This document shows positions 1 to 8,654 of a DNA stretch of 53,984 nt, one piece after another. Under the pieces are notes generated by a model. It was given only the letters and a program-made list of their open reading frames with translations, ran no database searches and had not been told where the DNA came from. Origin of the DNA: Candidatus Nitrosocaldus tengchongensis (lineage in GTDB: Archaea; Thermoproteota; Nitrososphaeria; Nitrososphaerales; Nitrosocaldaceae); contig JACAFJ010000007.1 of the NCBI GenBank assembly GCA_013538675.1, positions 1 through 53,984 of the forward strand, in the 5' to 3' direction. Both the position numbers and the translations under genes were made by a program. Position 1 is the stretch's first letter. Each line of letters starts with the position of its first letter.

Positions 1-100
1 CTACAGAGCATAGGTTTGCAAGGTCAGCAGCAAGTATGGATGGTGCAATGATTACAGTATTGTTGTTGGTAACATCTACTATCTTACTGCTAGCAGTCAT
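1..100 (-). CDS. rpe: Ribulose-phosphate 3-epimerase, N-terminal fragment
   Basis: Thirty-three codons are visible before the window edge. After a short polar N-terminus the peptide reads IIAPSILAADLANL, the hallmark first strand of ribulose-5-phosphate 3-epimerase, which interconverts ribulose-5-P and xylulose-5-P in the cytoplasm. The ATG overlaps the TGA of the upstream transketolase subunit in an ATGA junction, so the two are co-transcribed and probably translationally coupled. The gene continues to the left of the window. The family call rests on this one motif, but the context (transketolase makes and uses the same pentose phosphates) supports it well. Confidence 0.8.
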   Translation of the reverse strand, partial: MTASSKIVDVTNNNTVIIAPSILAADLANLCSV

Positions 101-918
101 AGTAATCCCATCTCCTCCAGTATCTTGCTCACCTGCTCCTTCTTTGGCGCCTGACCGTGCCACTGTGGTGACCACTCCATGAAAGATACACCCTTGCCCT
201 TGGTTGTATGTGCTATTATAACAGTAGGTCTATTTAGCGTCTCCTCAGCCTTGTTGTACGCATCTATTATCTGCTCAAAGTCATAACCATCTATCTGGAT
301 GACATTCCAGTTGAATGCCTGCCATTTTGCTGCCAAAGGCTCTAAAGGCATTATATTCTCAGTAAGCCCATCCTGCTGTATCCCGTTCCTATCAACTATA
401 GCAGTAAGGTTATCTAACCTATACTTAACAGCAGCCATTGCAGCCTCCCACACCTGCCCTTCTTGCATCTCCCCATCCCCTAGGAGCACGTATGTCCTGT
501 AACCCTTGCCATCAAGCTTTGCTGCTAGAGCAAGCCCAATACCAACAGATAACCCTATACCCTCGGAGCCAGCACAGTACTCAACCCCTGGGGTCCTAAA
601 GTCTGGATGCCCTTGGAGCATGCTCCCCAACTTCCTTAGGGTCTTCAACTCCTCAACAGGGAAGTATCCTGCTTGAGCAAGTACAGAGTAGAGCAAGGGG
701 GCAGCATGCCCTTTTGATAGTATGAACCTATCCCTATCCTCCCACTTTGGGTTCTTTGGATCGTGCCTCATCTTGTGGAAGTACAATGCTACTACAAGCT
801 CAACAGCAGAGAGCGAGCCTCCTGGATGCCCAGACCCAGCCTCTGCTACAGACTCTATTATAAGCCTTCTAGTCCTCCTTGCTATCTCTTTAAGCCTCAG
901 TATCTCTTGCACCTGCAT
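97..918 (-). CDS. Transketolase, N-terminal (thiamine-diphosphate) subunit
   Basis: At 273 residues this is the size of the N-terminal half of a split transketolase, an arrangement common in archaea. It carries the GHPGGSLS segment with His31, SKGHAAP with His71 and the cofactor motif GDGE at 147-150 followed by EGQVWEA, all typical of the Mg-ThDP-binding domain. The enzyme moves two-carbon units between sugar phosphates in the non-oxidative pentose phosphate pathway. The C-terminal pyrimidine-binding subunit is not the next gene; rpe is, so the partner must lie outside the window. The preceding kinase gene is on the same strand 104 bases upstream and may belong to the same operon. Confidence 0.93.
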   Translation of the reverse strand: MQVQEILRLKEIARRTRRLIIESVAEAGSGHPGGSLSAVELVVALYFHKMRHDPKNPKWEDRDRFILSKGHAAPLLYSVLAQAGYFPVEELKTLRKLGSMLQGHPDFRTPGVEYCAGSEGIGLSVGIGLALAAKLDGKGYRTYVLLGDGEMQEGQVWEAAMAAVKYRLDNLTAIVDRNGIQQDGLTENIMPLEPLAAKWQAFNWNVIQIDGYDFEQIIDAYNKAEETLNRPTVIIAHTTKGKGVSFMEWSPQWHGQAPKKEQVSKILEEMGLL

Positions 919-1022
919 CCTGCATACTCACCATAATCATTATGGTTATTGATGATGCTTCTCATCCATCTACCATATATTCTTACTTATAACTGTACAC
1001 GATCATCATTCCAATTAATGAT

Positions 1023-2078
1023 CTATCTATATAGAGGTACCTGCGAGATGCCCTCCTCTATCTCCTTGTTGTAGAGGCTTGCCTCGATATCCTTGAGCGA
1101 TACTACCATCGTCTCTGGCTTGATAGTTGCAGTTGCTGCCACGACATTGCTCAGTATAGATGCCTCAACCACATCTGCATTTGATGCTAGTGCTAGTGCA
1201 AATATTGCCATTGTAGCATCCCTTATCCCTATAGCACTCATATACTCCTTCTGCACAAAGAATGGTATATTTATCATTGAATTGCCCTTGAATATGGTTA
1301 GACCCTTGCCTCTGCTAAGTACCAATGCCTTGCAGTTCAGGCTTGAGAGCAGGTGTACACCTAGATTATGGAAACTCGACTCATTCATTATCCTTATACC
1401 AGTAGCCTTTACAGCCTCAACAAGGGTTGATCTAAGGTAATCGAAGCCAATGAAGTCCTTGTAGTGCTTGACCTTTGGTTGACCTATCAGCATTATGCCC
1501 TTCTCCCTTGCTATCCTTGCTATATTCTTGAGTAGTAATGGTGTTACTGCACCCTTGTCATAATCAGATACGCATATACAGTTGATGCCATCATCAACGC
1601 TATCCTCAACTGCATCTATGAGCAAGGAGGTTGTATCCCTATCTATATCATCCCTAACCTCTCTGTCTATCCTGAAGTATATGGAGCCTGCTATATGGTA
1701 TCTGCTCTTCAATGGTGTTGGTCTTGTTCTTGATGCTATAACATGCTTGGTATCTATACTCCTTGCTTCTAGTATGCTCTGCAGTATCCTACCCTCACTA
1801 TCATCACCAACCACACCTGCAAGGGATACATTGCCTCCAAGGGAGACTATGTTAACTGCTAGATTTGCTGCACCACCACCAAAGTAACGTTCATCTATAA
1901 TCTCATGCACTGGGATGAGATGCTCCCTAGAGAGTCTCTTAACCCTAGTCTCAACGTAATGATCTAGCATGAGGTCCCCTATGACAAGGACCTTCTTCCC
2001 AGTAATGCTTGCAAGTATATCGCTGAATCTATCCCTTGATATAGGGGTTGATGATAGTGATGGTGCTGATTGAACCAA
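1023..2078 (-). CDS. PfkB/ribokinase-family sugar kinase, RfaE1 (HldE N-terminal)-like
   Basis: The fold is that of a ribokinase-family kinase. VLVIGDLMLDHY (30-41) and FGGGAANLAVN (66-76) match the start of heptose-7-phosphate kinases (RfaE1/HldE), and SDYDKG (171-176) is also diagnostic. The catalytic loop is unusual: where family members have GAGD, residues 284-287 read GIRD. The catalytic Asp287 is kept but the anion-hole glycine is an arginine, and the usual V-DPK segment is changed to IGQPKVKHY. It may phosphorylate an odd sugar or have lost activity. No heptose synthesis partners are present; neighbours are transketolase and rpe. The stop codon sits in a TAGATAGAT repeat. Confidence 0.72.
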   Translation of the reverse strand: MVQSAPSLSSTPISRDRFSDILASITGKKVLVIGDLMLDHYVETRVKRLSREHLIPVHEIIDERYFGGGAANLAVNIVSLGGNVSLAGVVGDDSEGRILQSILEARSIDTKHVIASRTRPTPLKSRYHIAGSIYFRIDREVRDDIDRDTTSLLIDAVEDSVDDGINCICVSDYDKGAVTPLLLKNIARIAREKGIMLIGQPKVKHYKDFIGFDYLRSTLVEAVKATGIRIMNESSFHNLGVHLLSSLNCKALVLSRGKGLTIFKGNSMINIPFFVQKEYMSAIGIRDATMAIFALALASNADVVEASILSNVVAATATIKPETMVVSLKDIEASLYNKEIEEGISQVPLYR

Positions 2079-2167
2079 TCAAATAAGTAGGTTTGTAAGA
2101 GGGATAAAAAGATATTGTTATTATTATTGCTACTACTCTTGATTAACTGTATCTTCCGCTACGCCAT

Positions 2168-2623
2168 CTATGATATCTTCCTTATCTCTATATCCCCTCT
2201 TATCTGGTCTGGATGCTCAACGCTCCTGTATGTTAGTGTTGCATAGTCATCGTAGGTGAACTGCAGCGACTTGGTCTCTCCTGGGGCTATAGGACCTGTT
2301 GATGCACCAGTACCCTCAACCACTATTGTATGTGTATTCTGACCATTGTTGGTTATCGTTAGTTTCAATGTACAGGCTAGGCAACTGAACATCTGTGGGT
2401 TTGGATTTGCATTTGCAGCATCACCAACATTGAAGAGCCTATCAGCGCCATTAACATTCCTTATGACCAGTTTGATCTCTGTCATTGCTGGAGTCTGCCT
2501 GTCAGGTCTAACATCTGGGAATAATTTGCCTCCAGTGGAACCGAATATACCCATTATGGCTGCTATACCAACTGCCAAGGGTATCGCTGTAACCGCTATA
2601 CCCAATGCTAGTTTATTCACCAT
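2168..2623 (-). CDS. Membrane-anchored cupredoxin-like protein, copper site incomplete
   Basis: The protein has 151 residues. A hydrophobic N-terminal segment (about 6-27) is a signal anchor, followed by a Pro-rich stretch and a beta-rich domain. The order of elements (LKLTITNNGQNTHTIVVEG, then PGETKSLQF, then Y-R-S-V-E-H-P) follows plastocyanin-type cupredoxins. His98 and His137 could be ligands, but the cysteine expected before the second His is not there; the only cysteines are C81 and C84 in CLAC, further upstream, and no Met ligand is evident. It is therefore either a fold-only relative or uses a different metal or disulfide arrangement. Expected location is outside the cytoplasmic membrane. 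Confidence 0.55.
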   Translation of the reverse strand: MVNKLALGIAVTAIPLAVGIAAIMGIFGSTGGKLFPDVRPDRQTPAMTEIKLVIRNVNGADRLFNVGDAANANPNPQMFSCLACTLKLTITNNGQNTHTIVVEGTGASTGPIAPGETKSLQFTYDDYATLTYRSVEHPDQIRGDIEIRKIS

Positions 2624-2752
2624 TGCCTTATCTTAACAGGAGGATGTATATATCGTTTTACATTAGCCCTAATTTATTATTAACAATTTCAGCAGTGATT
2701 GTATTTCTGGCACAGGAAGAAAGGAAGATAGTTATTGCTATATGTGATGAAT

Positions 2753-2869
2753 GGTGCCGACACTGCCGCTTCGCGAGGGCTTGCGCACCTCACTAACACG
2801 ACAGCGACGACAGGTTTGACTTCTGGGTTCGGAATGGGACCAGGTCTTACCCTGTCGCTATGGCCGGCT
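2753..2869 (-). rRNA. rrf: 5S ribosomal RNA
   Basis: The minus strand contains the 5S signatures: an early GCCAUAGCG segment, the loop B/C region CCCAUUCCGAACCC, AAGUC and the long GC-rich helix IV. Helix I closes between GCCGGC (2868-2863) and GUCGGC (2761-2756). The gene stands alone, without 16S or 23S nearby, as is usual in Nitrososphaeria. It diverges from ABCE1 across about 100 bases of AT-rich DNA. Exact mature ends are uncertain by one to three bases. Confidence 0.93.
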
Positions 2870-2971
2870 ATGTTTAGTTATACAGAATAGTAAATTAAAC
2901 CTTTCTAGCCAGTTAGTTAGTTAACCATGTACAAATATATTATATGCTACAGCAAAGCATGAGCGGGATCC

Positions 2972-4765
2972 ATGCATAGGATAGCTGTTATAGACAAGGA
3001 TCTATGCAAGCCAAAGAACTGTAGCCTAGAGTGCATAGCATTCTGTCCTCTCAACAGGGATGGGGGTAGGTGCATAACACTAAGCGATGAGGAGGATAGG
3101 AGCAAGGCAATAGCAGTTATAGATGAGGATATATGCAACGGCTGTGGTATATGCGTGAAGAAGTGCCCATTCGAAGCAATAACGATAATCAACCTTGCTG
3201 AGGAGTTGGAGGAGAGGAAGGTGCACCAGTATGGACAGAATGCATTCAGGTTATACAACATACCAGTACCCAAGGACAATGCTGTTGTAGGGCTCCTAGG
3301 CAGGAATGGTATAGGGAAGAGTACCGTTCTCAACATAATTGCAGGTTTATTGAAACCAAACCTAGGAAGGTATGGTAACGGTGAGCCATCATGGGATGAG
3401 GTTATAGAGCACTTTAGAGGTACTGCAGTAAAGGAGCATCTAAAGGCAATTGCTGAGAAGAGGATAAGGGTAGCAATGAAGCCACAGCAAGTATATCTCA
3501 TAGCAAAGGTCTTCAATGGCACTGCTAGGGAATTACTTGCTAGATACGATGAGAATGGCAGTGCTGAGCATTATGCTAAGAGGCTTGCACTACATGAATC
3601 ACTTGAGAGGTATGTGAATGAGTTGAGTGGTGGGGAATTGCAGAGACTAGCAGTTGCAGTAGCAGCAAGTAAGGATGTAGATCTCTACCTCTTCGATGAG
3701 CCATCATCCTACAACGACGTATATCAGAGGCTTGAGGTTGCTAGAGTAATAAATGAGATAGCAGGCAAGGGTAAGAGCGTAATGATAGTTGAGCATGATC
3801 TAACGATGCTTGACTATCTGAGTGATTACATGCACATCCTCTATGGGGAGCCTGGCGCATATGGTATTGTATCTGATGCAATGAGCACAAACACAGCAAT
3901 AAACGAGTTCCTTCAAGGCTACATCTCAACCATAAACGTTAGGTTCAGGGATAGAGCATTCAGGTTCGAGTCTGCTACAAGTGGAGAGGATCTTATAATG
4001 GAGGAGGTTGTTGCAGAGTACACTAGGATAGAGAAGAAGCGCCAAGGCTTCAGGCTTGTTGCTGATTGTGCAAGGGTCAGGAAGGGTGAGGTTGTAGGTA
4101 TAGTTGGTGCAAACGCTCTAGGCAAGACAACACTGATGATGATGATAGCGGGAGTAGATAAGCCAGATGATGGAGAGTTCAGGATAAATGCAAGGATATC
4201 CTACAAGCCACAGTACCTTGAGCAGGATTATGAGTATGATGTTAGAACCCTTCTATCCGAAGCTTACGGGAAGGGTATAGAGGGGAGCAGTGCTGAACCC
4301 CTCATAGTAGAACCCCTGAGACTTAAGAAGATGTACGATAAGATTGTTAAGAACCTAAGTGGGGGAGAACTGCAGAAGGTTGCAATAGCCTCATGCCTGC
4401 TAAGGGATGCTGATATATATGCAATGGATGAGCCGTCAGCCTTCCTAGATGTTGAGGATAGGATAATGATAGCAAGGTTCATCCAGAGGTTTGTGAAGGG
4501 ACAGGGGAGATCAGCAGTAATAGTTGATCATGATATGCATATGGTGGATATGGTTGCAGATACACTCATAGTATTCACAGGCATTCCAGGGAAGGAAGGT
4601 TATGCTACAGGTACTCTGAGCAAGAGAGATGGTATGAACCTCTTCCTGAAGGGCTTGGATATAACGTTCAGGAGGGATGAGGAGAGCAAGAGGCCTAGAA
4701 TAAACAAGATGCATAGCAGGCTTGACAGGATGCAGAAGGAGAATGGCATATACTACTCCATATGA
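2972..4765 (+). CDS. ABCE1/Rli1 ribosome-recycling ATPase
   Basis: This 597-residue protein has the full ABCE1 layout. An N-terminal double Fe-S domain (C12, C17, C21, C25, C34, then CNGCGICVKKCP) is followed by two ABC ATPase domains. Site 1 has GRNGIGKST, LSGGELQRLAVA and LFDEPSSY; site 2 has GANALGKTT, LSGGELQKVAIA and AMDEPSAFLD. It splits post-termination ribosomes with aRF1/Pelota and acts in the cytoplasm. The ATG at 2972 is the only sensible start, because the ATG at 2959 is out of frame. An antisense reading frame over its 5' half is a shadow. It is transcribed away from 5S rRNA. Confidence 0.97.
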   Translation: MHRIAVIDKDLCKPKNCSLECIAFCPLNRDGGRCITLSDEEDRSKAIAVIDEDICNGCGICVKKCPFEAITIINLAEELEERKVHQYGQNAFRLYNIPVPKDNAVVGLLGRNGIGKSTVLNIIAGLLKPNLGRYGNGEPSWDEVIEHFRGTAVKEHLKAIAEKRIRVAMKPQQVYLIAKVFNGTARELLARYDENGSAEHYAKRLALHESLERYVNELSGGELQRLAVAVAASKDVDLYLFDEPSSYNDVYQRLEVARVINEIAGKGKSVMIVEHDLTMLDYLSDYMHILYGEPGAYGIVSDAMSTNTAINEFLQGYISTINVRFRDRAFRFESATSGEDLIMEEVVAEYTRIEKKRQGFRLVADCARVRKGEVVGIVGANALGKTTLMMMIAGVDKPDDGEFRINARISYKPQYLEQDYEYDVRTLLSEAYGKGIEGSSAEPLIVEPLRLKKMYDKIVKNLSGGELQKVAIASCLLRDADIYAMDEPSAFLDVEDRIMIARFIQRFVKGQGRSAVIVDHDMHMVDMVADTLIVFTGIPGKEGYATGTLSKRDGMNLFLKGLDITFRRDEESKRPRINKMHSRLDRMQKENGIYYSI

Positions 4766-4806
4766 TCATAAGGATTGTCTAGATACAACAAAAATAGATG
4801 GAGAGA

Positions 4807-5685
4807 TTAACTACTACTGGTAATAGTAACGCTCTTCCTTGCAGATTCTATCCATCTCTTAACATCATCAATGCTCAACCTATACCCTCTTGGTACCTTC
4901 ACCCTCCTCTCCTTTATAGCATTATCCAGTATGTTGAAGAGTTCTTGAGGATCACTCTTTGCAAGCATCTCCCGAGAGTCTATCTTACCTGCTATGACAA
5001 GCAACTCTGCTGCTTGCTCATCCACTCCTTCTAGCCCTGCAAACTCACTCATTGTCATAAGTCTAGCCATGCCTATGAACTTGCTTGCACTCTTCTCATC
5101 TATGCCTATTGCAACAAGATCTTTGGTTGATGCTCTAGCAAGATCGCCTACAGTTCTGAGCCCTTTATCCCTTAAGATACTACCTAACTTGGTACCGATA
5201 CCCTCTATAACCTCTACTGGTCTAGGCTTTGGTTGTGGTTGCGGCTGTGGTTGGGGTTTAACCTCCCTATAGGGTAATGGTATTGGTTTCATGGATATGT
5301 TTATTGTGCTTAACAACTCTGGTCTTATCTCCTCTCCCCTTGATGGAAGTGCTAATGCAACCCTATCATCCTTCTGTGTAACGACTGCCTTCAACTGTAT
5401 GTTAAGATCAGATACAACGTATGTTGTGCTACGCTCCTGTTTGAGTGCAAACTCATCAACCTTGAGAAGATCACTCTGTATGGCCTTTATGAGTGTAGCA
5501 GGCTCTACAGTTAGTGTGAAGCCCTTGCTTATCTCTGCTATCCTACTCTTCAAAACTTCGTTCTCCTTCTCCAACTCTGCTATCCTAGCAACTCTCTGCC
5601 TTAACATCTCATTCTCTTCTCTTAAAGTCTTGAGCATCTTCTGCAGATCCTCCAGATTTGACAGATCGCTCACCCCCTCTTCCAC
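4807..5685 (-). CDS. Coiled-coil protein with C-terminal helix-hairpin-helix domain
   Basis: The 292 residues fall into four parts. Residues about 8-50 are a leucine-heptad coiled coil. A central beta-rich region (about 52-140) contains VEPATLIKAIQSDLLK. A PQPQPQPQPKP linker follows. The C-terminal part (about 155-285) carries IEGIGTKLGSILRDKGLRTV and a second EGVDEQAAELL element, typical of tandem helix-hairpin-helix/DUF4332-like modules that bind DNA or proteins. The start is a GTG overlapping the end of the preceding 115-residue gene, so it is the last gene of a three-gene operon headed by a DUF2589-like protein. Function is unknown; a scaffold or nucleic-acid tether is plausible. Confidence 0.7.
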   Translation of the reverse strand: MEEGVSDLSNLEDLQKMLKTLREENEMLRQRVARIAELEKENEVLKSRIAEISKGFTLTVEPATLIKAIQSDLLKVDEFALKQERSTTYVVSDLNIQLKAVVTQKDDRVALALPSRGEEIRPELLSTINISMKPIPLPYREVKPQPQPQPQPKPRPVEVIEGIGTKLGSILRDKGLRTVGDLARASTKDLVAIGIDEKSASKFIGMARLMTMSEFAGLEGVDEQAAELLVIAGKIDSREMLAKSDPQELFNILDNAIKERRVKVPRGYRLSIDDVKRWIESARKSVTITSSS

Positions 5686-6014
5686 CTATCTCGTATATCT
5701 ATACCTGATGATCCTGCTGCAGATGATGCTAGAGTACTAGATGATCTTGGTACTGGTGATAGCCTAGCCTGTATTACTGCATCATGGTCCTTACCATAGT
5801 AGTTTGCCACAAGCGCATTGGAGGGTGTAACGTACACACCATTATCAGCATACTCGAAAGAGCATCTTACACCCACATCTATTGATGATGGGATGAATGT
5901 TAAAGGCTCCTTAGCAGAATCTCTAACTGCACTCTCTACAGCATCGTTAATGCTATCTACAAGCGCCTCCAAAAAATGGTAGAGTTGGATGGATGCTACT
6001 AGCAGCATGTCCAT
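5670..6014 (-). CDS. Small conserved-looking protein of the DUF2589-like cassette
   Basis: About 114 residues. The N-terminal helix (LVASIQLYHFLEALVDSIND) is followed by a beta-rich core with FIPSSIDVGVRCSFEY and GVYVTPSNALVANYYG, then a Ser/Ala-rich tail. The strand pattern resembles the core of its upstream neighbour, suggesting related folds. The ATG at 6014 is preferred to the GTG at 6017. It starts 8 bases after the DUF2589-like stop and its end overlaps the GTG of the coiled-coil gene by 16 bases, so the three genes are one unit. I do not recognise a function. Confidence 0.6.
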   Translation of the reverse strand: MDMLLVASIQLYHFLEALVDSINDAVESAVRDSAKEPLTFIPSSIDVGVRCSFEYADNGVYVTPSNALVANYYGKDHDAVIQARLSPVPRSSSTLASSAAGSSGIDIRDRWKRG

Positions 6015-6022
6015 CACAACAA

Positions 6023-6526
6023 CTATGCAGGTATCTGCGGAGGGTTATCCTGCGCTATCTTCTCTATAGCCTTCATGAGTGGTTGTGGAGGGGGTGCTGG
6101 AGCAACCTGTATCCTTATGTAACTCGATGCCTCTGCCTTGTATGAGTATGTGTTAGAGTACTTTGCATCAACAGATACACTAGCAAACCAGAACTTTGCC
6201 TTTGCCTTTACACCAACCTGGAAGTCTGTTCTCCTCTCCATCGTTATAGCCATCTTCACCTCTATAACCCCACTCTGTATCTGGAGCATGGTTGGGAGTA
6301 TTCCAAATGCTAGAGCATTTCCACTTATGGTCTTCTCCTCTTCACCAGAGTCTGTCTTCTTCTTGTATTTTATCTCAACAATGGTATCTGCAAGCTCCTT
6401 TATACCCTCTATGAATGATGTATTAGCCTCATTCTGTGCTGCTACCATTGCTAGCAAAAGATTCTTTATCATCTCATCGAATGGTGCAGATGCCAACTCT
6501 TGCGCTATTGCGCTACCTGTAGCCAT
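6023..6526 (-). CDS. DUF2589-like protein
   Basis: The 167-residue product follows the layout of DUF2589. An N-terminal helix AFDE-type segment (SAPFDEMIKNLLLAMVAAQN) comes first, then a first strand, ILPTMLQIQSGVIEVKMAI in the middle, then FASVSVDAKYSNTYSYKAE, and a last strand YIRIQVAPAPPPQPLMKAIE with the terminal Pro then helix typical of the family. Bacterial members are small cytoplasmic proteins of unknown role. It heads the operon: a TTTTAAGT box lies about 25 bases before its ATG and fits a leaderless start. The assignment is by pattern recognition and needs a profile search. Confidence 0.62.
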   Translation of the reverse strand: MATGSAIAQELASAPFDEMIKNLLLAMVAAQNEANTSFIEGIKELADTIVEIKYKKKTDSGEEEKTISGNALAFGILPTMLQIQSGVIEVKMAITMERRTDFQVGVKAKAKFWFASVSVDAKYSNTYSYKAEASSYIRIQVAPAPPPQPLMKAIEKIAQDNPPQIPA

Positions 6527-6601
6527 GATTAACTAGTAGTATCCTTTTACTTAAAACCTCCTGCTAATATTACAAGAGAAAACTTTAGCGATACTAAATC
6601 C

Positions 6602-7636
6602 TCAACTATCCCATATATACCTCTCAAGCTCTTTGAGCATGAACTCCCTAGGTTCTATAATCAACTTGAATGCTATTATCTGGAGGTAGTATGGTATAGA
6701 TGCTAGCCTTCTATGGGTTGTTGGGTCTAATCTGAAGGATACCTCTACTACCCTATCCTTATCATCAACACTACTACTATAACCCTTGCTACCTGCTATA
6801 ATAGAGATATCATGCTCCCTCCTGAACCCTTCCAGTCTTGTCCTGAACTCCTCCCTCTCCTCTACTATACGCATATACGCTATCCTCACAGGATCATAGT
6901 AGAATCTTACAACCTCATGCATCAACTGTATGAAGCCATTGTAGTCCTCAACCCTTGGCTTTACAGATGCTATGAGAACCCTTAACACGTTATCTAAGGT
7001 GCTGGATGTAAAATCCTTCAGCACGTTTATGTAGCCTTGTACTCCTCCAGCAACAGCGTCATTCTCAAGTCTATTGCTAAGGAACTCGAGGAGTGAGTTT
7101 GCAACTTCCTCATCCTCTAAGCCATCTATGGTATGATGTTTAGCATAATCTACAAGCGTATTGTATATGCTCTTATCTCTAGAATCTACAAGCCCTACGA
7201 GTATTAGTACTAGTGCTAGCCTATTCCCCTTGTATGCACTACCTGCTAGTGTATTCATTATAACCTTGTTATCTTGGAGTGATGGGATGGATAGGATAGC
7301 CATGACCATGCATTTGGGTGTTGGTCTGTAAACGTATCTGCTCCTCCTACTGCTATTATTATTATTACTCTTAGCCTTGCTCATACTTGTATCATTATTG
7401 CTCTTACCACTACTACTACCATTCCTACTACCCTTATTACCTCTACCAGCAGTAGTAGTAGCATCAAACCTGTAGAGTAAACCCTTCTTGTATAGATACA
7501 ACAAGGAGTGTCTATCTGCATCCTCCAATGCTTCAAGGATACCTATACACTTCTCAAATACCCTATAGTTTGGGAGGAGGTTAGGGAATAACCTTGATAC
7601 AGTATGATAAGGCGTATCCCCTCCTACAATCTTCAT
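6602..7636 (-). CDS. Hypothetical protein with Asn/Ser-rich linker
   Basis: I do not recognise this protein. Starting at the ATG at 7636 it has 344 residues. An N-terminal alpha-helical part (about 1-60) is followed by a low-complexity Ser/Asn/Arg/Lys linker (about 62-100), then an all-helical region resembling helical repeats (about 105-255) and a C-terminal part with EVSFRLDPTTHRRLASIPYYLQ. I prefer the 7636 start because a longer version reaching 7690 would run over the start of the divergent trm5 gene; the intervening 40 bases hold TATA-like sequence for both genes. The linker is encoded by short AAT/AGT-type repeats. Confidence 0.6.
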   Translation of the reverse strand: MKIVGGDTPYHTVSRLFPNLLPNYRVFEKCIGILEALEDADRHSLLYLYKKGLLYRFDATTTAGRGNKGSRNGSSSGKSNNDTSMSKAKSNNNNSSRRSRYVYRPTPKCMVMAILSIPSLQDNKVIMNTLAGSAYKGNRLALVLILVGLVDSRDKSIYNTLVDYAKHHTIDGLEDEEVANSLLEFLSNRLENDAVAGGVQGYINVLKDFTSSTLDNVLRVLIASVKPRVEDYNGFIQLMHEVVRFYYDPVRIAYMRIVEEREEFRTRLEGFRREHDISIIAGSKGYSSSVDDKDRVVEVSFRLDPTTHRRLASIPYYLQIIAFKLIIEPREFMLKELERYIWDS

Positions 7637-7676
7637 ATGCAAAGATAAATTATATGTGATGATTAAATAGGTTTGC

Positions 7677-8573
7677 ATGCCAATGCTCAAGGAAGTGCTC
7701 AGAGGTGTACTGAGTGAGGAGGAAGTCAGACGACTCTACAGTTCGTTCGATATCATAGGAGAGATCGCAGTAATAAAGGTACCAGATGAGTTGTTGGAGA
7801 AGAAGCATGAGATAGGTAATGCCATAATAAGGAATGTGAAGCATGTGAGGAGTGTTTACATGCAGGTATCCCCAGTCAAGGATGCCTATAGAGTAAGAGA
7901 GGTTGAGTGTATAGCAGGTATCGATGATCCAGTAACAATATACAAGGAGTATGGGTGTAGGTTCAAGGTTAATGTAGCGAAGGTTTACTTCTCACCAAGG
8001 TTATCAACTGAAAGGGCTAGGATATCATCTCTAGTTAGGGATGATGAGACCATAGTCAACATGTTTGCTGGTGTATGCACATTCTCCATAATAATGGTAA
8101 AGAGGAACCCTAGATGCAAGGTGTATAGCATAGATATAAACCCAGATGCTGTGATACTCTGCAATGAGAATGCTAGGTTGAACAGGGTTGAGGATAGAGT
8201 TCATGTTATCCTTGGGGATGCTGGAGAGGTTATCATATCTATGCTCTTAGATACAGCAGATAGGGTGCTTATGCCACTACCAGAGAAGGCTAGAGAGTAT
8301 ATGCCATATGCGTTGATGGCATTGAGGACTGGGCATGATTGCTACATACACTACTTCACGCACATAAGGGGTAACAGGAAGGAGATAGACAGAATATGTA
8401 GGGAGGAGGTAGAGAGTATCATGCGTAATGGTAATTACAGCATTGATGGACGTAACTACAGGTACACGTTCAACATAGTAGGGATGAGGATAGTCAGGGA
8501 GGTCGGCCCGAGGGTGTATCAGGTGGTTGCTGATATCATGGTTAGAAAATGGTTGGGCGAATTATACAGATAG
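7677..8573 (+). CDS. Trm5-family tRNA (guanine37-N1)-methyltransferase
   Basis: The 298-residue enzyme has the class I SAM methyltransferase core of Trm5. KVYFSPRLSTERARI precedes the SAM loop NMFAGVCTFSIIM, then SIDINPDAV, and the catalytic motif VLMPLPEKAREYMPYAL. The C-terminus IHYFTH matches the last strand of the family. It methylates G37 of tRNAs, which prevents frameshifting, and in archaea some members also modify wyosine bases. Two small deviations are a Cys inside the SAM loop and MPLP in place of MNLP. The exact subtype (Trm5 versus Taw2-like) cannot be fixed from sequence alone. ATG 7677 or 7683 could be used. Confidence 0.85.
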   Translation: MPMLKEVLRGVLSEEEVRRLYSSFDIIGEIAVIKVPDELLEKKHEIGNAIIRNVKHVRSVYMQVSPVKDAYRVREVECIAGIDDPVTIYKEYGCRFKVNVAKVYFSPRLSTERARISSLVRDDETIVNMFAGVCTFSIIMVKRNPRCKVYSIDINPDAVILCNENARLNRVEDRVHVILGDAGEVIISMLLDTADRVLMPLPEKAREYMPYALMALRTGHDCYIHYFTHIRGNRKEIDRICREEVESIMRNGNYSIDGRNYRYTFNIVGMRIVREVGPRVYQVVADIMVRKWLGELYR

Positions 8574-8654
8574 GTAATGTATTACGTTGATCGTACGGGT
8601 TCATAAGGTAAATATACGTACATACGTACATGCATATAATCTACACTTGTTGAA

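Noticed and set aside
2947-3522. A 191-codon frame on the minus strand over the 5' half of ABCE1
   Set aside because: It is antisense to a strongly conserved gene and its translation has no family-like pattern; it arises from codon bias of the real gene.
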